Positions 11,076-21,079 of a stretch of DNA of 64,000 bases are shown here, piece after piece (the stretch's first letter is position 1; the number at the start of each line of letters is the position of its first letter). Both the position numbers and the translations under genes were made by a program. Source of the stretch: Candidatus Thioglobus sp. (lineage in GTDB: Bacteria; Pseudomonadota; Gammaproteobacteria; PS1; Pseudothioglobaceae); contig JAOMCO010000001.1 in assembly GCA_028345055.1 (NCBI GenBank), forward strand, positions 62,001-126,000, written 5' to 3'. The notes below the pieces were generated by a model. It was given only the letters and a program-made list of their open reading frames with translations, was not told the origin of the DNA and made no database searches.

Positions 11076-13634
11076 ATGAAAGAAGCTTATTTAAAGCACC
11101 TTGACGAAAGGCAGTTAGAAAATTTGCCCCCTTTGGCACTTGATGCTAAACAAACTAAATCAGTTGTTGATAATTTATTACTAGGAAAAGATGAAGATTT
11201 TTATTTAGATCTTCTCACACATAGAGTTCCACCAGGGGTTGATGAAGCCGCATATGTCAAAGCAGGCTTTTTAACAAGCGTTGCAAAGGGTGAGGAGACT
11301 TGTAAAGCTATTTCAAAAAAACATGCTACTTTCTTATTAGGGACAATGCTGGGCGGATATAGTATAGCATCTCTAATAGACTTGCTTGATGATGAGGATA
11401 CAGCTGAATCAGCTTGTGAAGCTCTTTCTCATACCATTTTAATCTATGAGGCTCACCAAAGTATTCTTGAAAAATCAACAAATAATATTTATGCAAAAAA
11501 AATAGTTGATTCATGGGCTAGGGCTGAATGGTTTACCTCAAAAGATCCTTTACCAGAAAGTATCAAATGTATTGTCTTTCGTGTTGATGGTGAAACTAAT
11601 ACAGATGATCTTTCTCCAGCTACTGAAGCCTGGTCACGCCCTGATATTCCTCTTCATGCAAAAGCAATGTTGATAAAGAAGATGGATAAACCCCTCGAAA
11701 AAATTGCCAAACTTAATGAAAAAGGGCTTCCTCTTGCCTATGTTGGTGATGTAGTTGGAACCGGCTCATCAAGAAAATCTGCTATTAACTCAGTTTTATG
11801 GCACATGGGAGAGCCAATTGACTATATTCCAAATAAGAATAGTGGTGGAATAGTCCTTGGTGGAAAAATTGCACCAATATTTTTTAATACTGCTGAAGAT
11901 TCTGGAGCTCTTCCAATTCAGTGCGATGTTTCTGGACTTGATATGGGAGATGAAATTACAATTTTTCCTTATGAAGGGGTTATTAAAAATTCGACTGGAG
12001 AAATTATCTCAAAGTTTGATCTTTCTCCAAGCACTATGCCAGATGAGGTTCGAGCAGGTGGTAGGATTCCACTGATAATTGGTAGAGGACTAACTGATAA
12101 AACTCGATCTGAACTTGGCCTTGAGGTTAGCGATGTATTTCTTCGTCCAGTTGATCCTAAGAATAGCTCATTAGGCTTTACATTAGCTCAAAAAATTGTT
12201 GGAAAGGCTTGCGGAGTTGTGGGTATTAGACCAGGAACATACTGTGAGCCTAGAATGAGCACTGTAGGGTCGCAAGACACCACCGGAGCTATGACTCGTG
12301 ATGAGCTGAAAGAGCTCGCATGTTTGGGATTTTCTGCAGATTTAGTGATGCAGAGTTTTTGTCATACAGCAGCGTACCCAAAGCCTATTGATCTTGAATT
12401 ACAGCACACTCTTCCAGATTTCATGCACTCTCGTGGTGGGGTTTCACTTAAACCAGGAGACGGAATTATTCACTCATGGTTAAATCGAATGCTATTGCCT
12501 GACTCTGTTGGCACTGGAGGAGATTCACATACTCGTTTTCCTATAGGAATTAGTTTTCCAGCTGGCTCTGGTCTAGTTGCATTTGGTGCTTCAATTGGCG
12601 TATTACCTCTTGATATGCCCGAGTCTGTATTGGTCAGATTTAAAGGTGAAATGCAGCCAGGTATTACCCTAAGAGATCTAGTTAACGCTATACCTTATGT
12701 TGCCATTCAAAAAGGGCTACTGACTGTTGATAAATCAAATAAAAAGAATGTATTCTCTGGTCGTGTTTTAGAAATTGAAGGCCTTGGAGATCTAAAAGTT
12801 GAGCAGGCATTCGAGCTTGCAGATGCTACCGCTGAACGCTCGGCAAATGGCTGTACAGTTAAGCTCAATAAAGAGCCAATTCAAGAATATCTAAACTCTA
12901 ATATTACTCTTCTTGGCTCCATGATTGACTCTGGCTATGATGATAAAAAAACTATTGCAAAGAGAATACAAGATATGAAAAAGTGGCTTGATAATCCTGA
13001 ACTCCTTGAGGCTGATGAAGATTGTGAATATGCAGAAGTTATTGAAATAGATCTTGCAGAAATTAAAGAACCGATATTGGCATGCCCCAATGATCCGGAT
13101 GATGTGAGGCTTCTTTCATCCGTTGCTAAAACCTCTATTGATGAGGTCTTTATTGGCTCATGCATGACAAATATTGGGCACTTTAGGGCAGCAGCACAGT
13201 TACTTAAAGACAAGACTGATCTTAATACCGTCTTGTGGATAGTTCCTCCGACAAGAATGGATGAAAAGCAATTAAGGGCTGAGGGAATATATGAAACATT
13301 TGAACGTCTTACTGAAAGAACCGAGGTTCCTGGATGTTCACTCTGTATGGGCAACCAAGCTAGAGTTGAAGAAGGAGCATCTGTCGTCTCAACATCTACA
13401 AGAAATTTTCCAAATCGACTTGGTGATAACAGTGATGTCTTTTTGGCTTCAGCAGAAGTTGCTGCAATCTCTGCAAAACTAGGGTACATTCCTACTGTCG
13501 ATGAATACCTATCACTAATGAAAGATATTGAGCCATTATCAGGTGAGATCTATCAATATCTCAACTTCGATCAGATAGATGACTATCAAAAATCCTCTTC
13601 AAATGTTCCACTCGAAATGATTCTTCAAAGTTAA
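11076..13634 (+). CDS. acnB: Aconitate hydratase B
   Basis: Full-length 852 aa, [39 protein letters not shown]. Confidence 0.95.
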   Translation: MKEAYLKHLDERQLENLPPLALDAKQTKSVVDNLLLGKDEDFYLDLLTHRVPPGVDEAAYVKAGFLTSVAKGEETCKAISKKHATFLLGTMLGGYSIASLIDLLDDEDTAESACEALSHTILIYEAHQSILEKSTNNIYAKKIVDSWARAEWFTSKDPLPESIKCIVFRVDGETNTDDLSPATEAWSRPDIPLHAKAMLIKKMDKPLEKIAKLNEKGLPLAYVGDVVGTGSSRKSAINSVLWHMGEPIDYIPNKNSGGIVLGGKIAPIFFNTAEDSGALPIQCDVSGLDMGDEITIFPYEGVIKNSTGEIISKFDLSPSTMPDEVRAGGRIPLIIGRGLTDKTRSELGLEVSDVFLRPVDPKNSSLGFTLAQKIVGKACGVVGIRPGTYCEPRMSTVGSQDTTGAMTRDELKELACLGFSADLVMQSFCHTAAYPKPIDLELQHTLPDFMHSRGGVSLKPGDGIIHSWLNRMLLPDSVGTGGDSHTRFPIGISFPAGSGLVAFGASIGVLPLDMPESVLVRFKGEMQPGITLRDLVNAIPYVAIQKGLLTVDKSNKKNVFSGRVLEIEGLGDLKVEQAFELADATAERSANGCTVKLNKEPIQEYLNSNITLLGSMIDSGYDDKKTIAKRIQDMKKWLDNPELLEADEDCEYAEVIEIDLAEIKEPILACPNDPDDVRLLSSVAKTSIDEVFIGSCMTNIGHFRAAAQLLKDKTDLNTVLWIVPPTRMDEKQLRAEGIYETFERLTERTEVPGCSLCMGNQARVEEGASVVSTSTRNFPNRLGDNSDVFLASAEVAAISAKLGYIPTVDEYLSLMKDIEPLSGEIYQYLNFDQIDDYQKSSSNVPLEMILQS

Positions 13635-13645
13635 AACGTATATGT

Positions 13646-13672
13646 AAAAAAGCCGCTAAATGCGGCTTTTTA
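13646..13672. terminator. Probable bidirectional intrinsic terminator between acnB and rpmG
   Basis: aaaaagccgc taaat gcggctttt perfect stem with flanking A/T tracts. Confidence 0.85.
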
Positions 13673-13690
13673 TTAAATAAATTGAAGATG

Positions 13691-13846
13691 TTATTTAATC
13701 TTTGCTTCCTTGTACATCACGTGCTTTCTAACTACTGGATCAAATTTTTTCACCTCAACCTTCTCAGGATGAATTCTTTTGTTTTTAGTTGTAGTGTAAT
13801 AGTGACCTGTGTCAGCTGAAGAAACTAGTTTAATTTTTTCTCTCAT
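13691..13846 (-). CDS. rpmG: 50S ribosomal protein L33
   Basis: Own translation [51 protein letters not shown] (51 aa, below ORF-track cutoff). Confidence 0.95.
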   Translation of the reverse strand: MREKIKLVSSADTGHYYTTTKNKRIHPEKVEVKKFDPVVRKHVMYKEAKIK

Positions 13847-13856
13847 AAATTACTCC

Positions 13857-14093
13857 TTATACCTTTTCACCACGGCCACGGATCTCTTCTAAGACCACAT
13901 CTATTCCCTTCTTGTCAATTACACGAAGACCTCGAGCTGATAATTTTAGCTTAACAAAACGGTTTTCAGCCTCAACCCAAAAACGGTGAGTATGAAGGTT
14001 AGGATAAAAACGACGGCGCGTTTTATTATTAGCATGCGAAACGTTATTTCCACTTAAAGGTCTCTTACCTGTTACTTGACAAACTTTAGACAT
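13857..14093 (-). CDS. rpmB: 50S ribosomal protein L28
   Basis: [33 protein letters not shown]. Confidence 0.97.
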   Translation of the reverse strand: MSKVCQVTGKRPLSGNNVSHANNKTRRRFYPNLHTHRFWVEAENRFVKLKLSARGLRVIDKKGIDVVLEEIRGRGEKV

Positions 14094-14206
14094 AACGACT
14101 ACCTAATGAAATTTCTAAAAAGGGAGAATTATACGCAAAAAAATGCGGTTTTTTTAAATAAATTTTATATACTTTATTGATAAAAACGGTATCATACCAA
14201 TCTTTT

Positions 14207-14296
14207 GGAGGGATGGCAGAGCGGTTGAATGCACTGGTCTTGAAAACCAGCAAGGGCTAATACCCTTCCAGGGTTCGAATCCCTGTCCCTCCACCA
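14207..14296 (+). tRNA. tRNA-Ser(UGA), CCA encoded
   Basis: GGAGGGA acceptor pairs with TCCCTCC-ACCA, anticodon arm ctggt-cttgaaa-accag (TGA), variable arm, GGTTCGAATCC T-arm. Confidence 0.95.
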
Positions 14297-14348
14297 TCCA
14301 AGCTCTTTTCCTCAATATTAACTCTTTATTTTTTAATTTAAAGATTTT

Positions 14349-15020
14349 ATGGACATGATTTTGAATTACAAAGCAATACTCTTTGGATCAATTGGAACAC
14401 TTGTTGAAACTTCTGAGCTACAGCGCAGAGCATTCAATCAGGCCTTTTCTGAAGCTGGACTTGACTGGCATTGGGATACTGATGAATATCAGAAAATGCT
14501 CAAAAAGTCTGGCGGGCTTAATAGGATTAATGATTTTGCGATTCATAGTGGAATTGATGTAGATGCGAAACAGCTCCATCTTCGGAAAACTGAAATATTC
14601 GATAGCATGATGGCTGAAGAAAAGATTTCACTTCGTCCTGGGGTGGCCAATTTGATTAATCATGCCCTTAATAACGATATTGTTATAGCATTCGTAACAA
14701 GCACTTCAGAGGCTAATATTAATGCAATATTTTTTGCATTGAATAATCAAATTAACAGAGATGACTTTAGTTTCATTGGAAATGATAGGATGATTTCTTT
14801 TCCCAAACCTAATTCTGAGATTTATCTTAAAGCATTGTCTGAACTTAAGCTGGAAGCAAAAGATTGTATCGCTATAGAGGATACTCAGGTTAGCATGCAG
14901 GCTGCATTAGATGCGGATATAAGTTGTGTTGGATTTCCAGGGGCGCTAGCTCAGGATGATGATTTTATTAATGCGCTTATTGTAACTGATGACGTATCTC
15001 CAACTAATATTTCAAATTAG
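14349..15020 (+). CDS. HAD-superfamily (CbbY/Gph-like) protein lacking the motif I aspartates
   Basis: AILFGSIGTLVETSELQRRAFNQAF in place of FDxDGTL; VTST, FPKPNSEIY and IEDTQVSMQAAL motifs retained. Confidence 0.8.
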   Translation: MDMILNYKAILFGSIGTLVETSELQRRAFNQAFSEAGLDWHWDTDEYQKMLKKSGGLNRINDFAIHSGIDVDAKQLHLRKTEIFDSMMAEEKISLRPGVANLINHALNNDIVIAFVTSTSEANINAIFFALNNQINRDDFSFIGNDRMISFPKPNSEIYLKALSELKLEAKDCIAIEDTQVSMQAALDADISCVGFPGALAQDDDFINALIVTDDVSPTNISN

Positions 15021-15164
15021 TAGCATTAATACAAATAATTATTGATGTAATTTCAGTTGTAATCAATTTACTGACATTCTAGTATTGAGTTTTCTAGAAG
15101 CTAATAAAGTGTATTATTTCCAAATATTTATGGAAAAATATTTGAAAAGCTCAAGGAAGATTTA

Positions 15165-15503
15165 GTGAAATTAGTGACTGCAATTCTAAGGCCTGAAATT
15201 CTTGATAAAGTTAGAGAGGCTCTTTGTGATGTTGATATTCCAGGCATGGCAGTGACTGAAGTCAAAGGATTTGGAAAGCAAAAAGGACATAAAGAGTTAT
15301 ATCGTGGAAATGAGTTCACTGTCGAATTTGTTCATAAAGTTAAACTGGAAATTGCTATTTCAAATAAAAATCTGGATTTACTAATTAATACGATTAGTGA
15401 TGTTGCTTGCTCTGGAAAAAAAGGTGATGGAAAAATCTTTGTAACTGACATTGAAAAAGTAGTTCGAATTCGAACAGGTGAAACCAACCATAACGCAATT
15501 TAG
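15165..15503 (+). CDS. PII family nitrogen regulatory protein (GTG start, T-loop Y51F)
   Basis: MAVTEVKGFGKQKGHKELYRGNEFTVEF, GKKGDGKIFVTDIEKVVRIRTGE. Confidence 0.9.
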   Translation: MKLVTAILRPEILDKVREALCDVDIPGMAVTEVKGFGKQKGHKELYRGNEFTVEFVHKVKLEIAISNKNLDLLINTISDVACSGKKGDGKIFVTDIEKVVRIRTGETNHNAI

Positions 15504-15512
15504 GAGCACTGA

Positions 15513-16085
15513 ATGAAAAAACTTACTCTATCGACTTTAATAGCTATATCTACTCTTACTCTAAACTTAAATGCAACTGCAGATGATTCTGTTCTTGCTT
15601 ATCCATTTAGTGCCGATAGTGGAAAATACTGGCAATACGTTAGTGACCGAGTAATGGGTGGCATTTCAGATGGCCAGGTTACTCTTGAACAGGATGGAGA
15701 TATTTATTACGCGAGACTTACTGGGAACGTAAGTACTGCAAATAATGGTGGTTTCATTCAGTTACGAGCAGGAGTTTCATTTGCTAACTCTGAAAAAGAT
15801 GGCAAAAATCTCCAAGGTGTCAGACTCAACGTAAGAGGAAATGGTGAAACATACTATATTCATATCCGAACCGATGAAAGCTGGTCTCCATCTGACTATT
15901 ATGCTACAACTTTTAAGGCTAATTCAGATTGGCAAATGATTGATCTTCCCTTTAATTCATTCAAACGAAGATGGTCAAAAGACTCAGTTCTGGATCCAAA
16001 AAAAATTAGGAGCTTTGGAATTGTTGCTTATGGAAGAGATCATGTTTCTGATATTTCAGTTTCAACACTAGAGTTTTATTACTAG
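15513..16085 (+). CDS. Secreted CIA30-family protein (complex I intermediate-associated protein 30 fold)
   Basis: Signal peptide MKKLTLSTLIAISTLTLNLNATA; SDRVMGGISDG, GGFIQLRA, LPFNSFKRRW. Confidence 0.75.
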   Translation: MKKLTLSTLIAISTLTLNLNATADDSVLAYPFSADSGKYWQYVSDRVMGGISDGQVTLEQDGDIYYARLTGNVSTANNGGFIQLRAGVSFANSEKDGKNLQGVRLNVRGNGETYYIHIRTDESWSPSDYYATTFKANSDWQMIDLPFNSFKRRWSKDSVLDPKKIRSFGIVAYGRDHVSDISVSTLEFYY

Positions 16086-16100
16086 TTGTAAGGAATTCAT

Positions 16101-18536
16101 ATGAAGTCAAGATCCAAGGTTGTGGTTATTGGTGGAGGAATTGCAGGCTGCTCAACGCTTTATCATCTCACGCAGGAAGGGTATTCTGATGTTGTTCTTA
16201 TTGAGCGAAATGACCTAACAAGTGGAACAACTTGGCATTCAGCAGCCCAGGTTACGAATTTTGGAATGAATCAAACCATGATTGGTTTAAAGACTCATTC
16301 TATAAATTTATATAAAGAACTGGCAAATGACCCAAATCATCCTATCAACTATAATCATGCTGATGGAGGAATAAGACTTGCAAATACAAAAGAACAAATA
16401 CAGGGATATCGCCACTTCGCTTCAATGGCCCGAGGAATGGGAGTCAACTTTGAAGTAATTGATGCTGAGGAATGTCAACGACGACATCCATTAATATCAA
16501 AAAATAATTTGATTGGTGGATTATGGGATCCACTCGATGGCGATATAGACCCTTACCAGTTATGTCATTCAATGATTAGGAGAGCTAAGGAAGCTGGCGC
16601 TAAAGTCTACACAAATACACCAGTAATAGCTTTAGAACAATATAAAGATAGTACCTGGAAGGTAAGCACTGAGATTGGTGAGATTGATTGTGATATCATA
16701 GTTAATGCCTGTGGTTATAGGGTCAATGAGGTTGGAGCAATGATGGGAGTTCACCATCCAGTTGCTTCAATGGAACATCAATATTTTTTGACAGAAGATA
16801 TTCAAGAAATTATTGATGCAGATCACAGAATGCCTCTATTAAGATGCCCAATATCTGATTATTATTGTCGACAAGATAAGAATGGACTTTTGATTGGATT
16901 TTATGAACAAAATTGTAAAACTTGGGGAATGGATGGAATTGACCCAAACTTTGTCAATGCTCTTTGTCCAGATGATTTAGAAAGAGTTGTCGATGTCTTA
17001 GATGGGGCATTTGCTCGAATGCCAGCACTAATGAATGCTGGAATAAAAAGCATTATTAATGGCCCAATTACTTACACTATTGATGGTGCTCCACTAGTTG
17101 GAAAAATTCCTGGTAAAGAAAATGCTTTCTGCATCATTGGCTTAAGAGCAGGGCTTGGTGAGGGTGGCGGCCATGGATGGCTACTTGCTCAACAAATTGT
17201 CCATGGAGAAGCATGTTATGACACTTGGTGCCTTGATCCAAGAAGATTTACCTCAAATACTAATGTTGAAATGACATCCTTAAAAGCTATTGAGGACTAT
17301 CAAAACGAATTTCGCTTTCACTTTCCCCACGAGCAGCGCCCAGCTGCTCGCCGTGCCAAAACTACTTCTCTTACATCAGTAATGGAAAAAGAAAATGCAG
17401 AATTTACAGTTATAAATGGATGGGAACGTGTCGAATATATTAAGCCTTCAGAAGACTTCCATCCTTCTCTTTCATTCCACTTTGATGAAGCATTTGAAAT
17501 TATTGCAAACGAAGTAAAAAATATACAAAATAATGTTGGTCTTACCGAAGTAAATGGCTTTAACCGGTTTGAAATTACTGGTTCAGATGCTAGTAGTTTT
17601 GTTAATCGTATGTTCTGTGGAAACATTACCCAGAAGCCAGGCCGTGTTGGATTAGGCTACCTTCTCAATGACTTTGGAATGATCAAAAGTGAAGCTACTA
17701 TTTCCAATATTCCTGCCTCAGATCGAGGCCCTAAAAGAATGTGGTATGGTTCAGCCGCAGCCTCCGAGTTACACGATATGGATTGGTTAAATCAGCACTT
17801 AAAGGATGATGAAGATGTTGTAATCAAAAGCTTAACAAATGAACAAACAATTCTCCTCTTGGCTGGACCCAAATCAAGAGAAGTCCTCTCAAAATGTAGT
17901 CGCGAAGATTGGAGTAAGGAGACATTTCCATGGCTGAGTGTAAGAGAATGCTTCATTGGTTTTTCTGCAGCTACAGTAATGTCAGTTAGTTTCTCAGGTG
18001 AGCTCGCTTATGAAGTGCATGTCCCAAATGAATCTCTTTATGCAGCATACATTACTCTTAATGAAGCAGGTAAAGAGTTTGGAATGAAGCTCTTTGGATC
18101 TAGAGCTGTAGAGTCTATGAGGATGGAGAAAGGATATTTGGCATGGAAGTCTGATTTATTAACTGAATTTGATCCTTTTGAAGCTGGTCTTGAACGTTTT
18201 GTGGATCTAAATAAAGATAACTTTATCGGTAAAGAAGCGTTAAAAAGCCGATTAAAAGATGGCCCAAAACAAAAACTTGTTTGTTTAAAAATAGATTGTA
18301 AATATGCGCCTGCTTATAGTGGTGCCTCTGTCATAGATAATGATAAAGTTATTGGAGTAATAACCTCTGGGGAATGGGGATACAGAGTGAATCTCAACCT
18401 TGCATATGCATATGTGAACGCAGAAAAATCAAAAGAAGGAACACAAATGTATATAGATCTATTGGGAGAAATGCTATTAGTTGAGGTTATTCCATTTTGC
18501 TCTTATGATGAAAGCTATAGTAGAATACTCATGTGA
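16101..18536 (+). CDS. FAD-dependent oxidoreductase with GcvT/aminomethyltransferase C-terminus (dimethylglycine/sarcosine dehydrogenase family)
   Basis: VVVIGGGIAGCSTLYHLTQEG..LIERNDLTSGTTWHSA; C-terminal GELAYEVHVPNE...SMRMEKGYLAWKSDL, 811 aa. Confidence 0.85.
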   Translation: MKSRSKVVVIGGGIAGCSTLYHLTQEGYSDVVLIERNDLTSGTTWHSAAQVTNFGMNQTMIGLKTHSINLYKELANDPNHPINYNHADGGIRLANTKEQIQGYRHFASMARGMGVNFEVIDAEECQRRHPLISKNNLIGGLWDPLDGDIDPYQLCHSMIRRAKEAGAKVYTNTPVIALEQYKDSTWKVSTEIGEIDCDIIVNACGYRVNEVGAMMGVHHPVASMEHQYFLTEDIQEIIDADHRMPLLRCPISDYYCRQDKNGLLIGFYEQNCKTWGMDGIDPNFVNALCPDDLERVVDVLDGAFARMPALMNAGIKSIINGPITYTIDGAPLVGKIPGKENAFCIIGLRAGLGEGGGHGWLLAQQIVHGEACYDTWCLDPRRFTSNTNVEMTSLKAIEDYQNEFRFHFPHEQRPAARRAKTTSLTSVMEKENAEFTVINGWERVEYIKPSEDFHPSLSFHFDEAFEIIANEVKNIQNNVGLTEVNGFNRFEITGSDASSFVNRMFCGNITQKPGRVGLGYLLNDFGMIKSEATISNIPASDRGPKRMWYGSAAASELHDMDWLNQHLKDDEDVVIKSLTNEQTILLLAGPKSREVLSKCSREDWSKETFPWLSVRECFIGFSAATVMSVSFSGELAYEVHVPNESLYAAYITLNEAGKEFGMKLFGSRAVESMRMEKGYLAWKSDLLTEFDPFEAGLERFVDLNKDNFIGKEALKSRLKDGPKQKLVCLKIDCKYAPAYSGASVIDNDKVIGVITSGEWGYRVNLNLAYAYVNAEKSKEGTQMYIDLLGEMLLVEVIPFCSYDESYSRILM

Positions 18537-18554
18537 GTAATTTTTAAAAATACT

Positions 18555-19448
18555 ATGAATCGTTATAGTAAATTAATGAAAAGAGTCCAAGAGGGAGAAT
18601 GTATCTTAATTGATGGTGCAACTGGAACAGAGGTTGAGAGAAGGGGTGTACCAAAACTTGATAATGCTTGGAACGGAGGGGGCGCTTTAAGTCATCCAGA
18701 AACCGTTAAACAGATTCATAAAGACTATATCCAATCAGGAGCTGAAATCGTTATCAGTAATACTTTTGCTACTACCAAGCATGCTCTCAGAGATGCTAAT
18801 CAAGAAAATAACTTTGAAGCTTTAAACCGAAGAGGAGTTGAGCTTGCCATTCAAGCTAGAGAGGAGCTTGCTAAGGACAATATTCTAGTTGCTGGAGGAA
18901 TCTCATATTGGACTTGGACGGGTAATAAGCCAACACTGAAAGAGCTAGAATTATCAGTAACCAAACAAGCACATATTATGAGAGAGGCTGGAGCAGATTT
19001 TATTATGCTTGAAATGATGATTGATATCGAACAGATGGTAACTACGTTTGAAGCTGCCAAATCATCAGGTCTTCCAGTCTGGATAGGACTTACCTGTGAG
19101 CCAAACCAATCAGATCGGATGTGTTTAAGAGATGGAGATGACCTTGAAGATGTTATTAATCAAATTAAATCCGACTGTCCAGATGTTATTAATATTATGC
19201 ATACAGAAGTTAAGTTCGTAGGCCGATGCTTAACAATTCTTCAAAATCAATGGAATGGTTTAGTTGGAGTTTATGCTCATTCAGGCCAAACAGTAGATGG
19301 GAAATGGACTTTTGAAGATGTGATTTCAGCCAAAGAATATTGTGAATATTCTGCACATTGGAAGAAAAAGGGAGTCAGTTTTATAGGCGGCTGCTGCGGA
19401 ATTCATACTGAGCATATAAACTTAATACAAAAAGAGCTATTTAGCTAA
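18555..19448 (+). CDS. Homocysteine/betaine S-methyltransferase family (BHMT-like)
   Basis: LIDGATGTEVERRG, SNTFATTKHAL, C-terminal GGCCG zinc motif. Confidence 0.8.
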   Translation: MNRYSKLMKRVQEGECILIDGATGTEVERRGVPKLDNAWNGGGALSHPETVKQIHKDYIQSGAEIVISNTFATTKHALRDANQENNFEALNRRGVELAIQAREELAKDNILVAGGISYWTWTGNKPTLKELELSVTKQAHIMREAGADFIMLEMMIDIEQMVTTFEAAKSSGLPVWIGLTCEPNQSDRMCLRDGDDLEDVINQIKSDCPDVINIMHTEVKFVGRCLTILQNQWNGLVGVYAHSGQTVDGKWTFEDVISAKEYCEYSAHWKKKGVSFIGGCCGIHTEHINLIQKELFS

Positions 19449-19449
19449 T

Positions 19450-19893
19450 CTAATTCACCTTAATTGGTAAATCTGGTAACAAATCAATAACATGCCCATA
19501 TCCATCAGGGCCAAGTCCAGCAACTACGGCGTTAACTGCAGAAGAAATAAACGAAATATGGCGAAACGTCTCACGCAAATGGGGATTTGAAATGTGTAAC
19601 TCTACCTTATAGCCTGAATATGACTTTAATGCATCATGTATAGCTATTGATGTATGCGTATAGGCTGCAGCATTGATGATAATAACATCAACTTTTTGAA
19701 TAATTGCGTCTTGAATCCATTCAACAATTTCGCCTTCATAATTAGATTGCATGAAGTCAACTTTATGTCCAGCTTTTGAAGCTTTTTCTATGCAAGTAGT
19801 GGCAATACTTTCTAGAGTATCTCTTCCATAAATTTCAGGCTCACGAGTACCTAGAAGATTTATATTTGGTCCATTTATCACATATATATTCAT
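19450..19893 (-). CDS. aroQ: Type II 3-dehydroquinate dehydratase
   Basis: INGPNINLLGTREPEIYG, INAAAYTHTSIAIHDAL, VELHISNPHLRETFRHISF. Confidence 0.9.
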   Translation of the reverse strand: MNIYVINGPNINLLGTREPEIYGRDTLESIATTCIEKASKAGHKVDFMQSNYEGEIVEWIQDAIIQKVDVIIINAAAYTHTSIAIHDALKSYSGYKVELHISNPHLRETFRHISFISSAVNAVVAGLGPDGYGHVIDLLPDLPIKVN

Positions 19894-20357
19894 CTATTTG
19901 ATACTATTTTTTGATTAATTGACTCGATTGCAAGAATGTAACCCTGGTCACCCAGTCCGCTTATTAAGCCAACACCACTATCAGAAGCATTTAATGGCTT
20001 TGTATCATCTTGCTTGAAAATATTTTCTATACGAACTTCAACAACTGGTTTACTTTGGTTTGTAATTTTATTTAAAGCTTTACTAAAGGCTTCATAATCT
20101 ATCGATGATGATTTTGAACTACCAGCTGGATTAATGATAAAGGCATCAAATTTATTAATATCAATAATTAAGGCGCTCAAAAGCTCTGATACATTATCAT
20201 TTTGACGAAAATCTACGTCAAGATCAAATCTCTCAGAAGTCTCGATGCATTTTTGCTCTATGCTAGATAAAGATAGACCATCATAAGCTATCTCATTCTC
20301 GACACTTAAATCTGATAAACCAGGGCCATTAATTATTAATAATTTACTTCTGCTCAT
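19890..20357 (-). CDS. Degenerate AroQ paralogue (probably catalytically dead), overlapping aroQ by 4 nt
   Basis: LLIINGPGLSDLS, FIINPAGSSKSSSIDY, VVEVRIENIFKQ, GVGLISGLGDQGYILAIESI follows the AroQ fold without active-site residues. Confidence 0.75.
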   Translation of the reverse strand: MSRSKLLIINGPGLSDLSVENEIAYDGLSLSSIEQKCIETSERFDLDVDFRQNDNVSELLSALIIDINKFDAFIINPAGSSKSSSIDYEAFSKALNKITNQSKPVVEVRIENIFKQDDTKPLNASDSGVGLISGLGDQGYILAIESINQKIVSNR

Positions 20358-20515
20358 TTATAAATTAATTCCATTATTTTATAAAAATCATTTAATATTT
20401 ATTACAAAAGCTACTGCATAGCGCTTTGGCATATTATATATACCTCATGGTTTGTTGTATATGGACTTGATGTTAGTCTTTTAAATACGTCAAGATTATA
20501 ACTAAGTTGAAATAG

Positions 20516-21079
20516 TTAGTTTTTAACAAGAGATTCAATTAATGGTCGATAGTAAGAAAATGATGCACACTTTCTTTCAGGATCTTTCGCTTTTTCGTCC
20601 CAATATCTTAAATTTACGCATTGTTCTAAATAATCATTTTTTTCGAATTCACGAATTTCTTTCTCATTCATTGGACCGCCCTGAAGATTAAGAGTATTAA
20701 TGGAAGCAGGAGAAAGACGCATGAAATATTCTGGTCTAACTGCGCATAGATATCGTTTTGCCTCTACATGCTGACGAATGGGCTCAACGACAGATGCTGG
20801 AAAATACTCCTCAAGAAAATTAGCACCTACCTCCTCATGATAGTTGTTCACTCCATTTGACAATGATGATTCAGGGATTTCGTTTTTGTAATGACCTATA
20901 TCATGAAGAAGGGCTGCCACTATTTGAGTATGATCAGCGCCAGCTTCTTCAGCACATTGAGCCGCTTGAAGCATGTGTTGTGACATCGTGACCTGCTCTC
21001 CAAGATATGATTCAGCACCTCTTCTTTCAAAAATGTCTTGAATGAGGTCGACGATGTTTTCTGATGTAATCTTAACCAT
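20516..21079 (-). CDS. tmpB: HD-domain mixed-valent diiron oxygenase, PhnZ/TmpB-like
   Basis: YLGEQVTMSQHMLQ, ALLHDIGHY, YHEEVGANFLEEYFP, HVEAKRYL, QGGPMNEKEIREFE, RYWDEKAKD; overlaps the TmpA-like gene. Confidence 0.75.
   Translation of the reverse strand: MVKITSENIVDLIQDIFERRGAESYLGEQVTMSQHMLQAAQCAEEAGADHTQIVAALLHDIGHYKNEIPESSLSNGVNNYHEEVGANFLEEYFPASVVEPIRQHVEAKRYLCAVRPEYFMRLSPASINTLNLQGGPMNEKEIREFEKNDYLEQCVNLRYWDEKAKDPERKCASFSYYRPLIESLVKN

Noticed and set aside
12935-13489. 184-aa minus-strand ORF antisense to acnB
   Set aside because: Long antisense ORF without family signal; acnB frame is unambiguous.
20358-20515. Intergenic gap between TmpB-like and degenerate AroQ genes, checked for ncRNA or riboswitch
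   Set aside because: AT-rich with no convincing stem-loop or conserved motif.
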